A stretch of 11,156 nt of DNA from Eubacteriaceae bacterium (GTDB taxonomy: Bacteria; Bacillota; Clostridia; Eubacteriales; Anaerofustaceae). A program made the position numbers and the translations under genes. The DNA lies in the NCBI GenBank assembly GCA_017613995.1, contig JAGACT010000060.1, positions 1 through 11,156 of the forward strand, given 5' to 3'. Under the pieces are notes generated by a model that was not told the origin of the DNA, searched no databases, and was given only the letters and a program-made list of their open reading frames with translations. This document shows positions 1-6,174 of the stretch, piece after piece (position 1 is the first letter of the stretch; the number at the start of each line of letters is the position of its first letter).

Positions 1-447
1 ACGATCCTGTCCATGTATACGATAGGCGGGATGATCTCCGGAGCCCTGTTCGGAATGTTTTATAAGGCATTAAGGAACAGAACTCTTATGATCAATCTAA
101 TCTTCTGGGTAGTATTCCTGGCCCTCGGGTATTTCGCAAAGAGCATCGTTCTGCTGATGATATCTGCGCTGATGATAGGCTTTACGGTATTCTCCGTATG
201 GTCTGCCGCCATGGTGGATTTTAATAATTATCTGCCTTCCGAGCAGGTCACTGCAGCCAGCGGAATCTGGGTCGCATTCCTCAATATCGGAGGATTTCTG
301 GCAAGCTTCTACGCCGGTGCCGTGGCGAGCATCACCGGCAACTCTTCACCGAGGCTGCCTCTGCTCATCGGCGCTTTCATAAGCTCGGCGATCTTCGTAG
401 CTTGGATGATCGGAAAGGTAACCCTTGACAGAAAATATGTAAAGTAA
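1..447 (+). CDS. MFS transporter, C-terminal part (5' end outside window)
   Basis: The reading frame is open from base 1 and ends at TAA 445-447, so only the last 148 or so residues are visible. They form about five hydrophobic helices separated by short loops, with short basic turns such as YKALRNR and a glycine-rich helix (IGGFLASFYAGAVASITG). This is the pattern of the C-terminal half of a 12-helix major facilitator superfamily permease of the inner membrane. The short KVTLDRKYVK tail fits a cytoplasmic C-terminus. The substrate cannot be told from this half; a sugar-phosphate or organic anion porter would be compatible but is only a guess. A terminator-like hairpin follows directly, so this is the last gene of its transcript. 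Its composition is less GC-rich than the phoH operon. Confidence 0.8.
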   Translation, partial: TILSMYTIGGMISGALFGMFYKALRNRTLMINLIFWVVFLALGYFAKSIVLLMISALMIGFTVFSVWSAAMVDFNNYLPSEQVTAASGIWVAFLNIGGFLASFYAGAVASITGNSSPRLPLLIGAFISSAIFVAWMIGKVTLDRKYVK

Positions 448-455
448 TGACCACA

Positions 456-499
456 GCTATCGATGTATGTTCTCCACAGCAACATCGGTAGCGTTTATT
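456..499 (+). terminator. Rho-independent terminator of the MFS gene, T-tract interrupted by the IS
   Basis: GCTATCGATGT (456-466) pairs with ACATCGGTAGC (482-492) over 11 bp, with one G-T wobble and a 15-nt loop. It is followed by G and TTTATT. The stem starts 8 nt after the MFS stop codon. The T-tract ends at the presumed left boundary of the IS200 element, so the terminator may now be weakened or changed. Confidence 0.6.
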
Positions 500-546
500 C
501 GGCGTAGCCGAATGGGTTCAATACCCCGCGGCTTGCCGCGAGGGGG

Positions 547-573
547 CTTTCCGCATATAATATATGCGGAAAG
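547..573 (+). promoter_or_regulatory. Perfect hairpin in front of tnpA, may hide its ribosome binding site
   Basis: CTTTCCGCATATA (547-559) and TATATGCGGAAAG (561-573) are perfect 13-bp complements around a single A. The 3' arm covers much of the GGAAAGGA purine run (568-575), the only Shine-Dalgarno-like sequence before the tnpA ATG at 588. Internal stem-loops that limit transposase translation are known for IS200, so a role in damping tnpA expression is reasonable but inferred. Confidence 0.55.
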
Positions 574-587
574 GACGGTTCACAAGA

Positions 588-1040
588 ATGCCGAACAGCA
601 AATATCTGCATGAGAGTCATAACGTAAGCAATCTTATTTACCACTTTGTATGTCCGGCAAAATACCGTCGGATGGTTTTATCAAAGCAGATAGAAGAATC
701 GCTCGTGCAAATATGCGCGGGCATACAGGAGCGATATGAGTGGATCCAGTTTATAGAGATTGGATCCGACAATGACCACGTACACTTTTTAGTCCAGTCA
801 ACCCCGACACACAGTCCAAGTGAGATCATACGTGTGATAAAGAGCATAACAGCCCGCAGGATATTTGCCGAGCATCCAGAGGTTAAAAAAGAGCTCTGGG
901 GTGGTGAATTCTGGACCGACGGGTATTTTGTGTCCAGCGTAGGCAGGAACGCAAACGAGAATACCATAGCAAACTATGTAAGAGAGCAAGGTAAAGAAGA
1001 TTGCGTATATCAGCAGCTAAAACTGTTTGATCAAGTGTGA
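588..1040 (+). CDS. tnpA: IS200-type transposase TnpA (HUH Y1 transposase)
   Basis: This is a 150-residue protein, the normal size for TnpA of the IS200/IS605 family. These enzymes cut and join single-stranded DNA at hairpin ends through a 5'-phosphotyrosine intermediate. The metal-binding HUH motif is H64-V65-H66 in DNDHVHFLV, and the likely nucleophile is Y130 in ENTIANYVREQ. The conserved W..GYF..S.G stretch (about 109-119) is present. The ATG at 588 was chosen over an in-frame ATG at 564 because it gives the usual family N-terminus, because 564 lies inside the hairpin at 547-573, and because a purine-rich site (568-575) precedes 588, though spaced rather far. No stop, frameshift or lost catalytic residue is visible, so the element may still be active. 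It encodes no TnpB. Confidence 0.93.
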   Translation: MPNSKYLHESHNVSNLIYHFVCPAKYRRMVLSKQIEESLVQICAGIQERYEWIQFIEIGSDNDHVHFLVQSTPTHSPSEIIRVIKSITARRIFAEHPEVKKELWGGEFWTDGYFVSSVGRNANENTIANYVREQGKEDCVYQQLKLFDQV

Positions 1041-1143
1041 ACCGTCTGGCCTAGAATACCCCGCTCGCGAAGCGAGGCAAGTGTCCAGTGGACACTTGAG
1101 GGCTTGCCCCGGGGTAGTTTATTCCCCGGGGAAAGGCTGGGCA

Positions 1144-1172
1144 TAAAAAAAGGAGCGTCCTGCTGACGCTCC
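1144..1172 (-). terminator. Rho-independent terminator of hup
   Basis: Read on the minus strand, an 8-bp GC-rich stem GGAGCGTC/GACGCTCC (plus-strand positions 1152-1159 and 1165-1172) with a 5-nt loop is followed by seven T. It lies 28 nt past the hup stop codon and marks the end of the yabN-hup transcripts. Confidence 0.88.
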
Positions 1173-1199
1173 GCGGTGAACAAGTGACGGATTACCGTA

Positions 1200-1478
1200 C
1201 TATCTCCCGTTTATTATATCCTTAAGTCTTTTTCCGGCCTTGAAACCGGCGGTGATGGTGTCGGGGATCACGATCCTTTCTCCGGTCCTGGGATTGACTC
1301 CCTCTCTGGAAGAACGCTTCTTTGCTTCGAATGTACCGAAACCGGACAGGGTCACCTTTTCACCCTGGTTGAGCGTCTCTGCGACTGTTCTGGTGAACGC
1401 TCTGAGGATCTTGTCGACATCCTTTACATCGCAGGATGTTTTCTGGGCGATGATCTGCATCAATTCGGGTTTGTTCAT
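1200..1478 (-). CDS. hup: HU family DNA-binding protein
   Basis: This 92-residue protein is a full-length bacterial histone-like HU subunit, a dimer that bends and compacts DNA in the nucleoid. The N-terminal helices begin MNKPELMQIIAQKT. The signature GFGTF lies at 46-50, followed by the basic beta-arm EAKKRSSREGVNPRTGER. P63, the proline that intercalates DNA in the HU family, is present, but the arginine usually found two residues before it (GRNP) is V61 here (GVNP). The C-terminal helix AGKRLKDIING is typical. Two adjacent ATG codons precede the gene; 1478 is preferred because AAGGAG (1485-1490) sits 6 nt away and the family starts MNK. It has its own promoter and terminator and lies 64 nt after yabN on the same strand. 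Confidence 0.96.
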   Translation of the reverse strand: MNKPELMQIIAQKTSCDVKDVDKILRAFTRTVAETLNQGEKVTLSGFGTFEAKKRSSREGVNPRTGERIVIPDTITAGFKAGKRLKDIINGR

Positions 1479-1512
1479 CATTTTCTCCTTAGGTGTTTGT
1501 TTCAGCCTCTAA

Positions 1513-1541
1513 ATAATACCCAATAAGGCCATATATAGCAA
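1513..1541 (-). promoter_or_regulatory. Sigma-A-type promoter of hup
   Basis: On the minus strand, TTGCTA (-35, 1536-1541) and TATTAT (-10, 1513-1518) are separated by exactly 17 nt. They lie in an AT-rich gap directly after the yabN stop codon, about 35 nt upstream of the hup start. No terminator is visible after yabN, so hup may also receive readthrough. Confidence 0.65.
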
Positions 1542-1542
1542 T

Positions 1543-2964
1543 CTATTTTTGCAAAAAAACGCATTTTTTTATTGCTTTTTCAACGGATTCCGCCGCTTCG
1601 GGACTGCTTGAGCCGGCTAAAGCGATGTCCCGGGGGCCCATCAGGTTTTCCAGCCTCTGCTCAAAAGCGATGTAGTCCTCGCAAACTTCCCTCAGAAGGC
1701 CCTCGGGATCTATGCCCCTGTCGGCGCACATAGCGCAGGCGGAAAAGAGGAGCCTCCCCAGATATGCCCTGGCTTGTTCCCCGGGACAGTCGGCTGATCC
1801 TTCCATGGCCCTCTGAACATAGGGATCCCGTTCCATGTACTTCGAGGCGCGGCGTATCAGCTTTGCGGCGTAGCTCAGGGAGGGCAGGGCCTCCGCCACG
1901 CCGGAGAGCTCCTCGGACAGGGAGCTGTAGCCGTGTTCCCCGGATTTGATCTCGTCCCAGGCCCTGTCCCGGTCCGTCATGTCTATCTCTTTTCCCGCGA
2001 ACACGTGGGGATGGCGCCGGATCATCTTCGTCGTCACGGCTTCGATCACGTCCTCCATTGTGAAGTCACCGTACTCGGAGGCGATGTCCGCGTGCATGAC
2101 CACCTGCAGCAGCAGGTCCCCCAGCTCCTCGCACAGGTTGTCCGCGTCACCGCGTTTGATGGCGCTGACCACCTCGTAGGCTTCCTCCGTCACGTAGGGG
2201 ATGAGGCTCTCATGGGTCTGCTCCATGTCCCAGGGACAGCCGCCCTCGCCCCTTAAGGCCCTTACCACGCTCTTCAGGGATGAGAAGGCCCTGGGTACCC
2301 CGGTATAGTCAACGGGGGGTATCACCAGGCTGGTGAGATGGTCGATCTCTTCGCAGCGGTCGATCTCCCACAGGCTCATGGGGATGATCTTCTCCTCGTC
2401 GGTGGAGGCGGCGTTTATGATGTAAACGGGGGTCTCGTCGGGATATATGTCCTCCAGCTCCAGCTTCACGTCGGAGGCGATGGAGCGGTCGTACACCTGG
2501 CAGATGATGTTCATGCAGGACGGGTCGGGCCTCTGGGTATCCAGGCTCAGGGCGTCCAGCATCTTGAAGGAATCCGCCGCGTCGGTCCTCAGGGCGGAAA
2601 AGATCCCGTCGATAAAGCTCACCGCGGGAACGATCTTCACCTCGCACTGCGCCCTGGATACTATCAGCCCCACGGCCCTTTCGGCGATGAAGCTGCTGCC
2701 GGGAACGATGTAGCTGACGGCCTCCCCGGGGGCGCTGATCACGGTCTCGCAGATGGTGTCGTACACTTCCTCGAAGTCCCCGCTTTGCTCGTAGAGCTCG
2801 TCGAAGGACGTGTATTCTATGCCGTATTCATCCAGTATCGCCGCCGACGGGTGCACCATGGTCCTTACGAACACCCTGTCGCTGGCACGGAGTATCTCCA
2901 GGCTCCTGAGGGTGATGTCGTGCTTGCCTCCGCAGCCGAATCCCAGTATGTAGATCGTCTTCAT
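1543..2964 (-). CDS. mazG: YabN-like fusion: tetrapyrrole-methylase-like domain plus MazG nucleotide pyrophosphohydrolase
   Basis: The protein has 473 residues, near the length of Bacillus YabN. Residues 1-215 resemble the tetrapyrrole (corrin/porphyrin) methylase fold: a glycine-rich start LGFGCGGKHDITL and VSYIVPGSSFIAERAVG (83-99), where the family usually has VPGHP. Residues 230-345 are a good MazG domain: GEGGCPWDMEQTHESLIPY, then the metal-binding acidic pairs E261/E264 (EEAYEV) and E280/D283 (EELGDLLLQ), then RRHPHVF. MazG hydrolyses NTPs or dNTPs to NMP plus PPi, cleaning aberrant nucleotides. Residues 350-445 look like a second MazG repeat that has lost its acidic residues (YLGRLLF where EExxD is expected). 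The start was set at ATG 2964 because GGAGG precedes it; the 51-codon upstream extension is GC-rich leader with no family similarity. Methylase activity is doubtful. Confidence 0.9.
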   Translation of the reverse strand: MKTIYILGFGCGGKHDITLRSLEILRASDRVFVRTMVHPSAAILDEYGIEYTSFDELYEQSGDFEEVYDTICETVISAPGEAVSYIVPGSSFIAERAVGLIVSRAQCEVKIVPAVSFIDGIFSALRTDAADSFKMLDALSLDTQRPDPSCMNIICQVYDRSIASDVKLELEDIYPDETPVYIINAASTDEEKIIPMSLWEIDRCEEIDHLTSLVIPPVDYTGVPRAFSSLKSVVRALRGEGGCPWDMEQTHESLIPYVTEEAYEVVSAIKRGDADNLCEELGDLLLQVVMHADIASEYGDFTMEDVIEAVTTKMIRRHPHVFAGKEIDMTDRDRAWDEIKSGEHGYSSLSEELSGVAEALPSLSYAAKLIRRASKYMERDPYVQRAMEGSADCPGEQARAYLGRLLFSACAMCADRGIDPEGLLREVCEDYIAFEQRLENLMGPRDIALAGSSSPEAAESVEKAIKKCVFLQK

Positions 2965-3014
2965 TTTTCCCTCCGGGTTCAGTGGAATCGGTATAATAAT
3001 ATCATTTTTGCACC

Positions 3015-3063
3015 GCCGAAAAAAGGTTTTCGGCCCTCCGCCCCTTTTCCCGGAGAGAGGGCC
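3015..3063. promoter_or_regulatory. Two overlapping, mutually exclusive hairpins between yabN and phoH
   Basis: In the 203-nt divergent gap, GCCGAAAA (3015-3022) pairs perfectly with TTTTCGGC (3027-3034). GGCCCTC (3032-3038) pairs with GAGGGCC (3057-3063). The two stems share bases 3032-3034, so they cannot form fully together. On the minus strand they would lie in the yabN leader, 51-99 nt before its ATG. No function is shown. Confidence 0.4.
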
Positions 3064-3100
3064 CCGCGGGAGCGGCACATACAGGACCATTTTTATCAAG

Positions 3101-3129
3101 TTAATAAGATAATTCACGGCTGTTATGAT
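3101..3129 (+). promoter_or_regulatory. Candidate promoter of the phoH operon
   Basis: TTAATA (3101-3106) and TATGAT (3124-3129) are 17 nt apart, and TG at 3121-3122 makes an extended -10 (TGTTATGAT). It lies 39 nt before the phoH start in AT-rich DNA. The -35 box is weak. Confidence 0.55.
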
Positions 3130-3167
3130 AAAATAGAAAAAACACGTAAAAAAGAGGGAAACATCAG

Positions 3168-4142
3168 TTGGCAGAGGATTTATCCATCATTTCCGTAGAC
3201 ATACCCGTGGATGAGGACATAGATTATTCGGAGCTCTTCGGAGTCGGCAGCGTGAACATGAGCGAGCTGGAGAGCCGCTACGGGGTCGATATCAAGGCCA
3301 TGCCCGACTGCATCCGCATCAGCGGGGAGAAGGAGGGGGCCGATCTGGCGGCCAATACAATAAAGGCGTTCATCGCCCTTATAAAGGAAGGCCACAGCAT
3401 AGACGAGACCACTGCCAATTACGTTTCGGACAATATCTCCTCCCCGGAGGGGATCGCCGAAGCCTTCGATCAGACCGTATGCTATACCTACAGGGGAAAG
3501 CCCGTCAGGACGAAGACCTTCGGCCAGAGGAAGTACACCGAGGCGGTGGCCGAAAACGAGATAGTTTTCGCCATGGGCCCCGCGGGCACGGGAAAGACGT
3601 ACCTGGCCATGGCCATGGCCGTGGCGGCCTTCAAGAAGGGGGACGTGGAGCGCATAGTGCTGGTCCGCCCCGCCGTGGAGGCGGGGGAGAGGCTGGGATT
3701 TCTGCCCGGAGACCTCAAGGAAAAGGTGGACCCGTACCTCAGGCCCCTGTACGACGCCCTCTACGACATCATGGGAATGGAAAGCGTTGCCCGGTGCCTT
3801 GAGAGGGGCACCATAGAGGTGGCACCGCTGGCGTACATGAGGGGACGGACCCTGGACAACAGCTACATAATACTGGACGAGGCCCAGAACACCACCCCCG
3901 AGCAGATGAAGATGTTCCTCACCAGGCTCGGTTTCGGTTCCAAGGCCATCGTCACGGGAGATACGACCCAGATAGACCTGCCCTTCAAGGAGAAGAGCGG
4001 TCTCGTGGTGGTGCAGAAGATTCTTAAGGACGTAAAGGGCATCAGCTTCGTGAAGCTCACGAAGACGGACGTGGTGCGCAATCCCATAGTTCAGAGGATA
4101 ATAGACGCTTATGAAAAGTACGGCGAAACCAACAGACAGTAA
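3168..4142 (+). CDS. phoH: PhoH family P-loop NTPase
   Basis: The 324-residue protein matches the length of the PhoH/PhoL (YbeZ) family. These are cytoplasmic P-loop ATPases linked to RNA metabolism and nearly always encoded beside ybeY. Walker A is GPAGTGKT (137-144), the family block VRPAVEAGERLGFLPGD follows at 166-182, and Walker B is IILDEAQN (234-241). VTGDTTQIDLP (262-272) is the conserved C-terminal motif. The N-terminal 100 residues are the variable KH-like region. Translation probably starts at TTG 3168: GAGGG (3154-3158) lies 9 nt before it, and no ATG nearby gives a complete N-terminus. It is the first gene of the operon and its end overlaps pgpH by 32 nt. Confidence 0.95.
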   Translation: MAEDLSIISVDIPVDEDIDYSELFGVGSVNMSELESRYGVDIKAMPDCIRISGEKEGADLAANTIKAFIALIKEGHSIDETTANYVSDNISSPEGIAEAFDQTVCYTYRGKPVRTKTFGQRKYTEAVAENEIVFAMGPAGTGKTYLAMAMAVAAFKKGDVERIVLVRPAVEAGERLGFLPGDLKEKVDPYLRPLYDALYDIMGMESVARCLERGTIEVAPLAYMRGRTLDNSYIILDEAQNTTPEQMKMFLTRLGFGSKAIVTGDTTQIDLPFKEKSGLVVVQKILKDVKGISFVKLTKTDVVRNPIVQRIIDAYEKYGETNRQ

Positions 4143-6174
4143 AAGGGGCAGCCTGCTGAGATTCGGTCTCTATGCGGTGTTCTTCGTTATCGTTTTTTCC
4201 ATATCCTACCTGGGCATAGTCCCCAGAAGCCTGTCCTACAGCGCCGGGGATGTGGCTCTCGACAACATCATAGCCCCCAAAAGGATCGTCAACGAGAGGC
4301 TGACGGAGAACCTGCGCCTGCAGGCGGAGAATACCACGGCCCCCGTGTACGACTATATCGTTTCCGCCTACAGTTCCGCCACGGAGAAGGTCGTGGGCTT
4401 CTACAGCGGAGTGTACGAGATGCACGACGAATATCTGGACGAAGCCGCCGTAAAGGCGGCCAATTCGGTGTACTCCCTGGAGCTGACCCTGGAGCAGTAC
4501 AGCTACCTGGTGAACCTGTCCCAGAACGAGCTCACAGTCATGAAAAACGCCTCCCTGGACGCCCTCAATTCCATCTACTCCACCAGCGAGGTCATCGCGT
4601 CCCATCTGGACGTGTACCGCATGATGGCGGAGGAATACATCAGCCATACCAGCCTCAATCCCACCCAGAAGGTGATAGCCTCCTCGGTGGTGAAATCATA
4701 CATAATCCCCAACATGATCCTCAACGAGTCCGCCACCGCCCTGGCCAGGAAAGCCGCCAGGGACAGCGTGTATGAGGTGGTGTACGAAACGGGGCAGACC
4801 ATCATCAACAAGGGCGATGTGCTCACTGAGGACGACATCCAGCTTCTCAAGGACAACAACCTGCTGCGCACCTCCTTCATGGACATGACCGTCTCGTCCG
4901 TGGGGCTTCCCGCACTGATGCTCCTGATCCTGTTTTTATTCGACCGTTTTCTGAGGATCTTCCATCCGGACATCAGCGGCGACGCGCCGGGGCTCATCTG
5001 CGCCGGCGTGGTCTACATCCTGGTGCTTTCCCTGGGACAGATCGGCATGGATACCTCACCGTTTCTGATCCCGGCAGCCCTTTTCCCCATGTGCATGTGC
5101 ATGATCTATTCGTCGGCGCCCAAGGCCTCGTTCTTCTGCCTTTTCTACGTGCCGCTGCTGTGCGTATGCCTGCAGTTCGACGTGGATACCGCCGTGTTCG
5201 TGCTCATATCCTCGGCGGTGGGCATCATAAACCTCAGAAACATCCGATCCCGCAGCGACATCATAACCACGGGTTTCAGGGTCGCTGCGGTGAACGTGGT
5301 CATGGTGCTGGTGCTGACGCTGTACCGCAGCGGGTCGGTGCTGACCGCGGGCATCTTCAGGAACACCTTTTACGCCATCGGCAACGGCGCGGCCTGCGCC
5401 CTGGCGGTGAGCATCATATGCCTCATCTGGGAGAACGTCTTTCGAAAGCTCACTCCCTTCAGGCTGCTGGAGATGTCGGGCGCCAACGACAGGCCGATCC
5501 AGGAACTGATAACCCGGGCACCGGGCACCTACCACCACAGCCTCATAGTCAGCAACCTCTCCGAGGCCGCCGCCATCAGCGTGGGGGGCAATCCCCTCCT
5601 GGCCAGGGTGGGAGCCTACTATCACGACATCGGAAAGATAGAGAAAGCCATGTATTTTTCCGAGAACCAGGCCGGCAGCGTCAACATCCTGGACAACCTG
5701 GCCCCGGATCTCTCGGCGAAGATCATCAAGAACCACGTGACCGACGGGATGGCCATCGCCACCCACAGCAAGGTGCCTTCCGAGGTGGTGCGCTTCATAG
5801 AGACCCACCACGGCACCAGCGAGATCACCTATTTCAAGATCAAGGCTGACCGGGAGGGATACGCCGGGGAGGAGAACTTCCACTACCGCGGGGCTCTGCC
5901 CGTCAGCAGGGAGGAATCCATCGTCATGCTGGCGGACTCCGTGGAGGCCGCCGCCAGGAGCCTGAAGAACCCGGACGCGGAATCGCTGAAAAACGTTATA
6001 GACCGCATATTTGAAAAGAAGATAGGGGAGGGACAGCTGGAGCAGTCCATGCTGACCTTCGCGGACATAGACAGAGTGAAGAAAGAATTCTACGAAGTGC
6101 TTCTGAATATCTACCATCAGAGAGTGGAGTATCCGGACGCGGAAAAGGAGAACAAGATCGATGAAGAAAATTAA
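4111..6174 (+). CDS. pgpH: PgpH-type HDIG membrane phosphodiesterase (7TMR-HDED plus HD domain)
   Basis: The 687-residue protein is close to Bacillus YqfF and Listeria PgpH, which hydrolyse cyclic di-AMP. It has one N-terminal membrane helix (about 16-36), an external HDED-type region (about 40-255), a cluster of about seven helices (about 262-440) and a cytoplasmic HD domain (about 452-675). HD residues visible are H475/H476 (TYHHS), H505-D506 in HDIGK, H542 (KNHV), H566/H567 (THHG) and D609 (LADSVEAA), so the metal site looks intact. The start at ATG 4111 is the first possible, since an in-frame TAG lies at 4102-4104. AGAGG (4093-4097) is 13 nt away, rather far, so coupling to phoH translation is likely. 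It overlaps ybeY-cdd by 14 nt. The substrate is assigned from the family, not shown here. Confidence 0.93.
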   Translation: MKSTAKPTDSKRGSLLRFGLYAVFFVIVFSISYLGIVPRSLSYSAGDVALDNIIAPKRIVNERLTENLRLQAENTTAPVYDYIVSAYSSATEKVVGFYSGVYEMHDEYLDEAAVKAANSVYSLELTLEQYSYLVNLSQNELTVMKNASLDALNSIYSTSEVIASHLDVYRMMAEEYISHTSLNPTQKVIASSVVKSYIIPNMILNESATALARKAARDSVYEVVYETGQTIINKGDVLTEDDIQLLKDNNLLRTSFMDMTVSSVGLPALMLLILFLFDRFLRIFHPDISGDAPGLICAGVVYILVLSLGQIGMDTSPFLIPAALFPMCMCMIYSSAPKASFFCLFYVPLLCVCLQFDVDTAVFVLISSAVGIINLRNIRSRSDIITTGFRVAAVNVVMVLVLTLYRSGSVLTAGIFRNTFYAIGNGAACALAVSIICLIWENVFRKLTPFRLLEMSGANDRPIQELITRAPGTYHHSLIVSNLSEAAAISVGGNPLLARVGAYYHDIGKIEKAMYFSENQAGSVNILDNLAPDLSAKIIKNHVTDGMAIATHSKVPSEVVRFIETHHGTSEITYFKIKADREGYAGEENFHYRGALPVSREESIVMLADSVEAAARSLKNPDAESLKNVIDRIFEKKIGEGQLEQSMLTFADIDRVKKEFYEVLLNIYHQRVEYPDAEKENKIDEEN

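Larger units (their letters stand above)
500..1123 (+). mobile_element. IS200-type insertion sequence (single tnpA, IS200/IS605 family)
   Basis: Boundaries are inferred from the repeat GTTTATTC at 493-500 and 1117-1124; cleavage after TTTATT on each side would give an element of about 624 bp. The left end has a hairpin with CGCGG (527-531), loop CTTG and CCGCG (536-540), extended by CCC/GGG. The right end has an outer stem TACCCCG (1057-1063) / CGGGGTA (1110-1116) enclosing two perfect hairpins: CTCGC-GAA-GCGAG (1064-1076) and CAAGTGTCC-AGT-GGACACTTG (1078-1098). The sequence AATACCCCGC occurs at the foot of both (520-529 and 1055-1064). There are no terminal inverted repeats and no tnpB, as expected for the IS200 group. 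The family is certain from tnpA; the exact ends are inference. Confidence 0.75.

Noticed and set aside
638..989. Minus-strand open frames across tnpA
   Set aside because: They are antisense to the intact TnpA gene, lack a good ribosome binding site and have no recognisable family pattern.
1057..1116. CRISPR-like or REP repeat cluster in the palindromes after tnpA
   Set aside because: The palindromes are different from each other, not evenly spaced, and fit the right end of an IS200-type element.
2965..3117. In-frame N-terminal extension of yabN by 51 codons
   Set aside because: The extension translates the hairpin-rich leader; GGAGG directly before ATG 2964 and the family N-terminus MKTIYILGFG show the true start.
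4141..4160. Alternative pgpH start after the phoH stop, with AAAAGGGG as ribosome binding site
   Set aside because: The only codon at suitable distance is CTG, and it would cut into the N-terminal membrane helix region; ATG 4111 is simpler.
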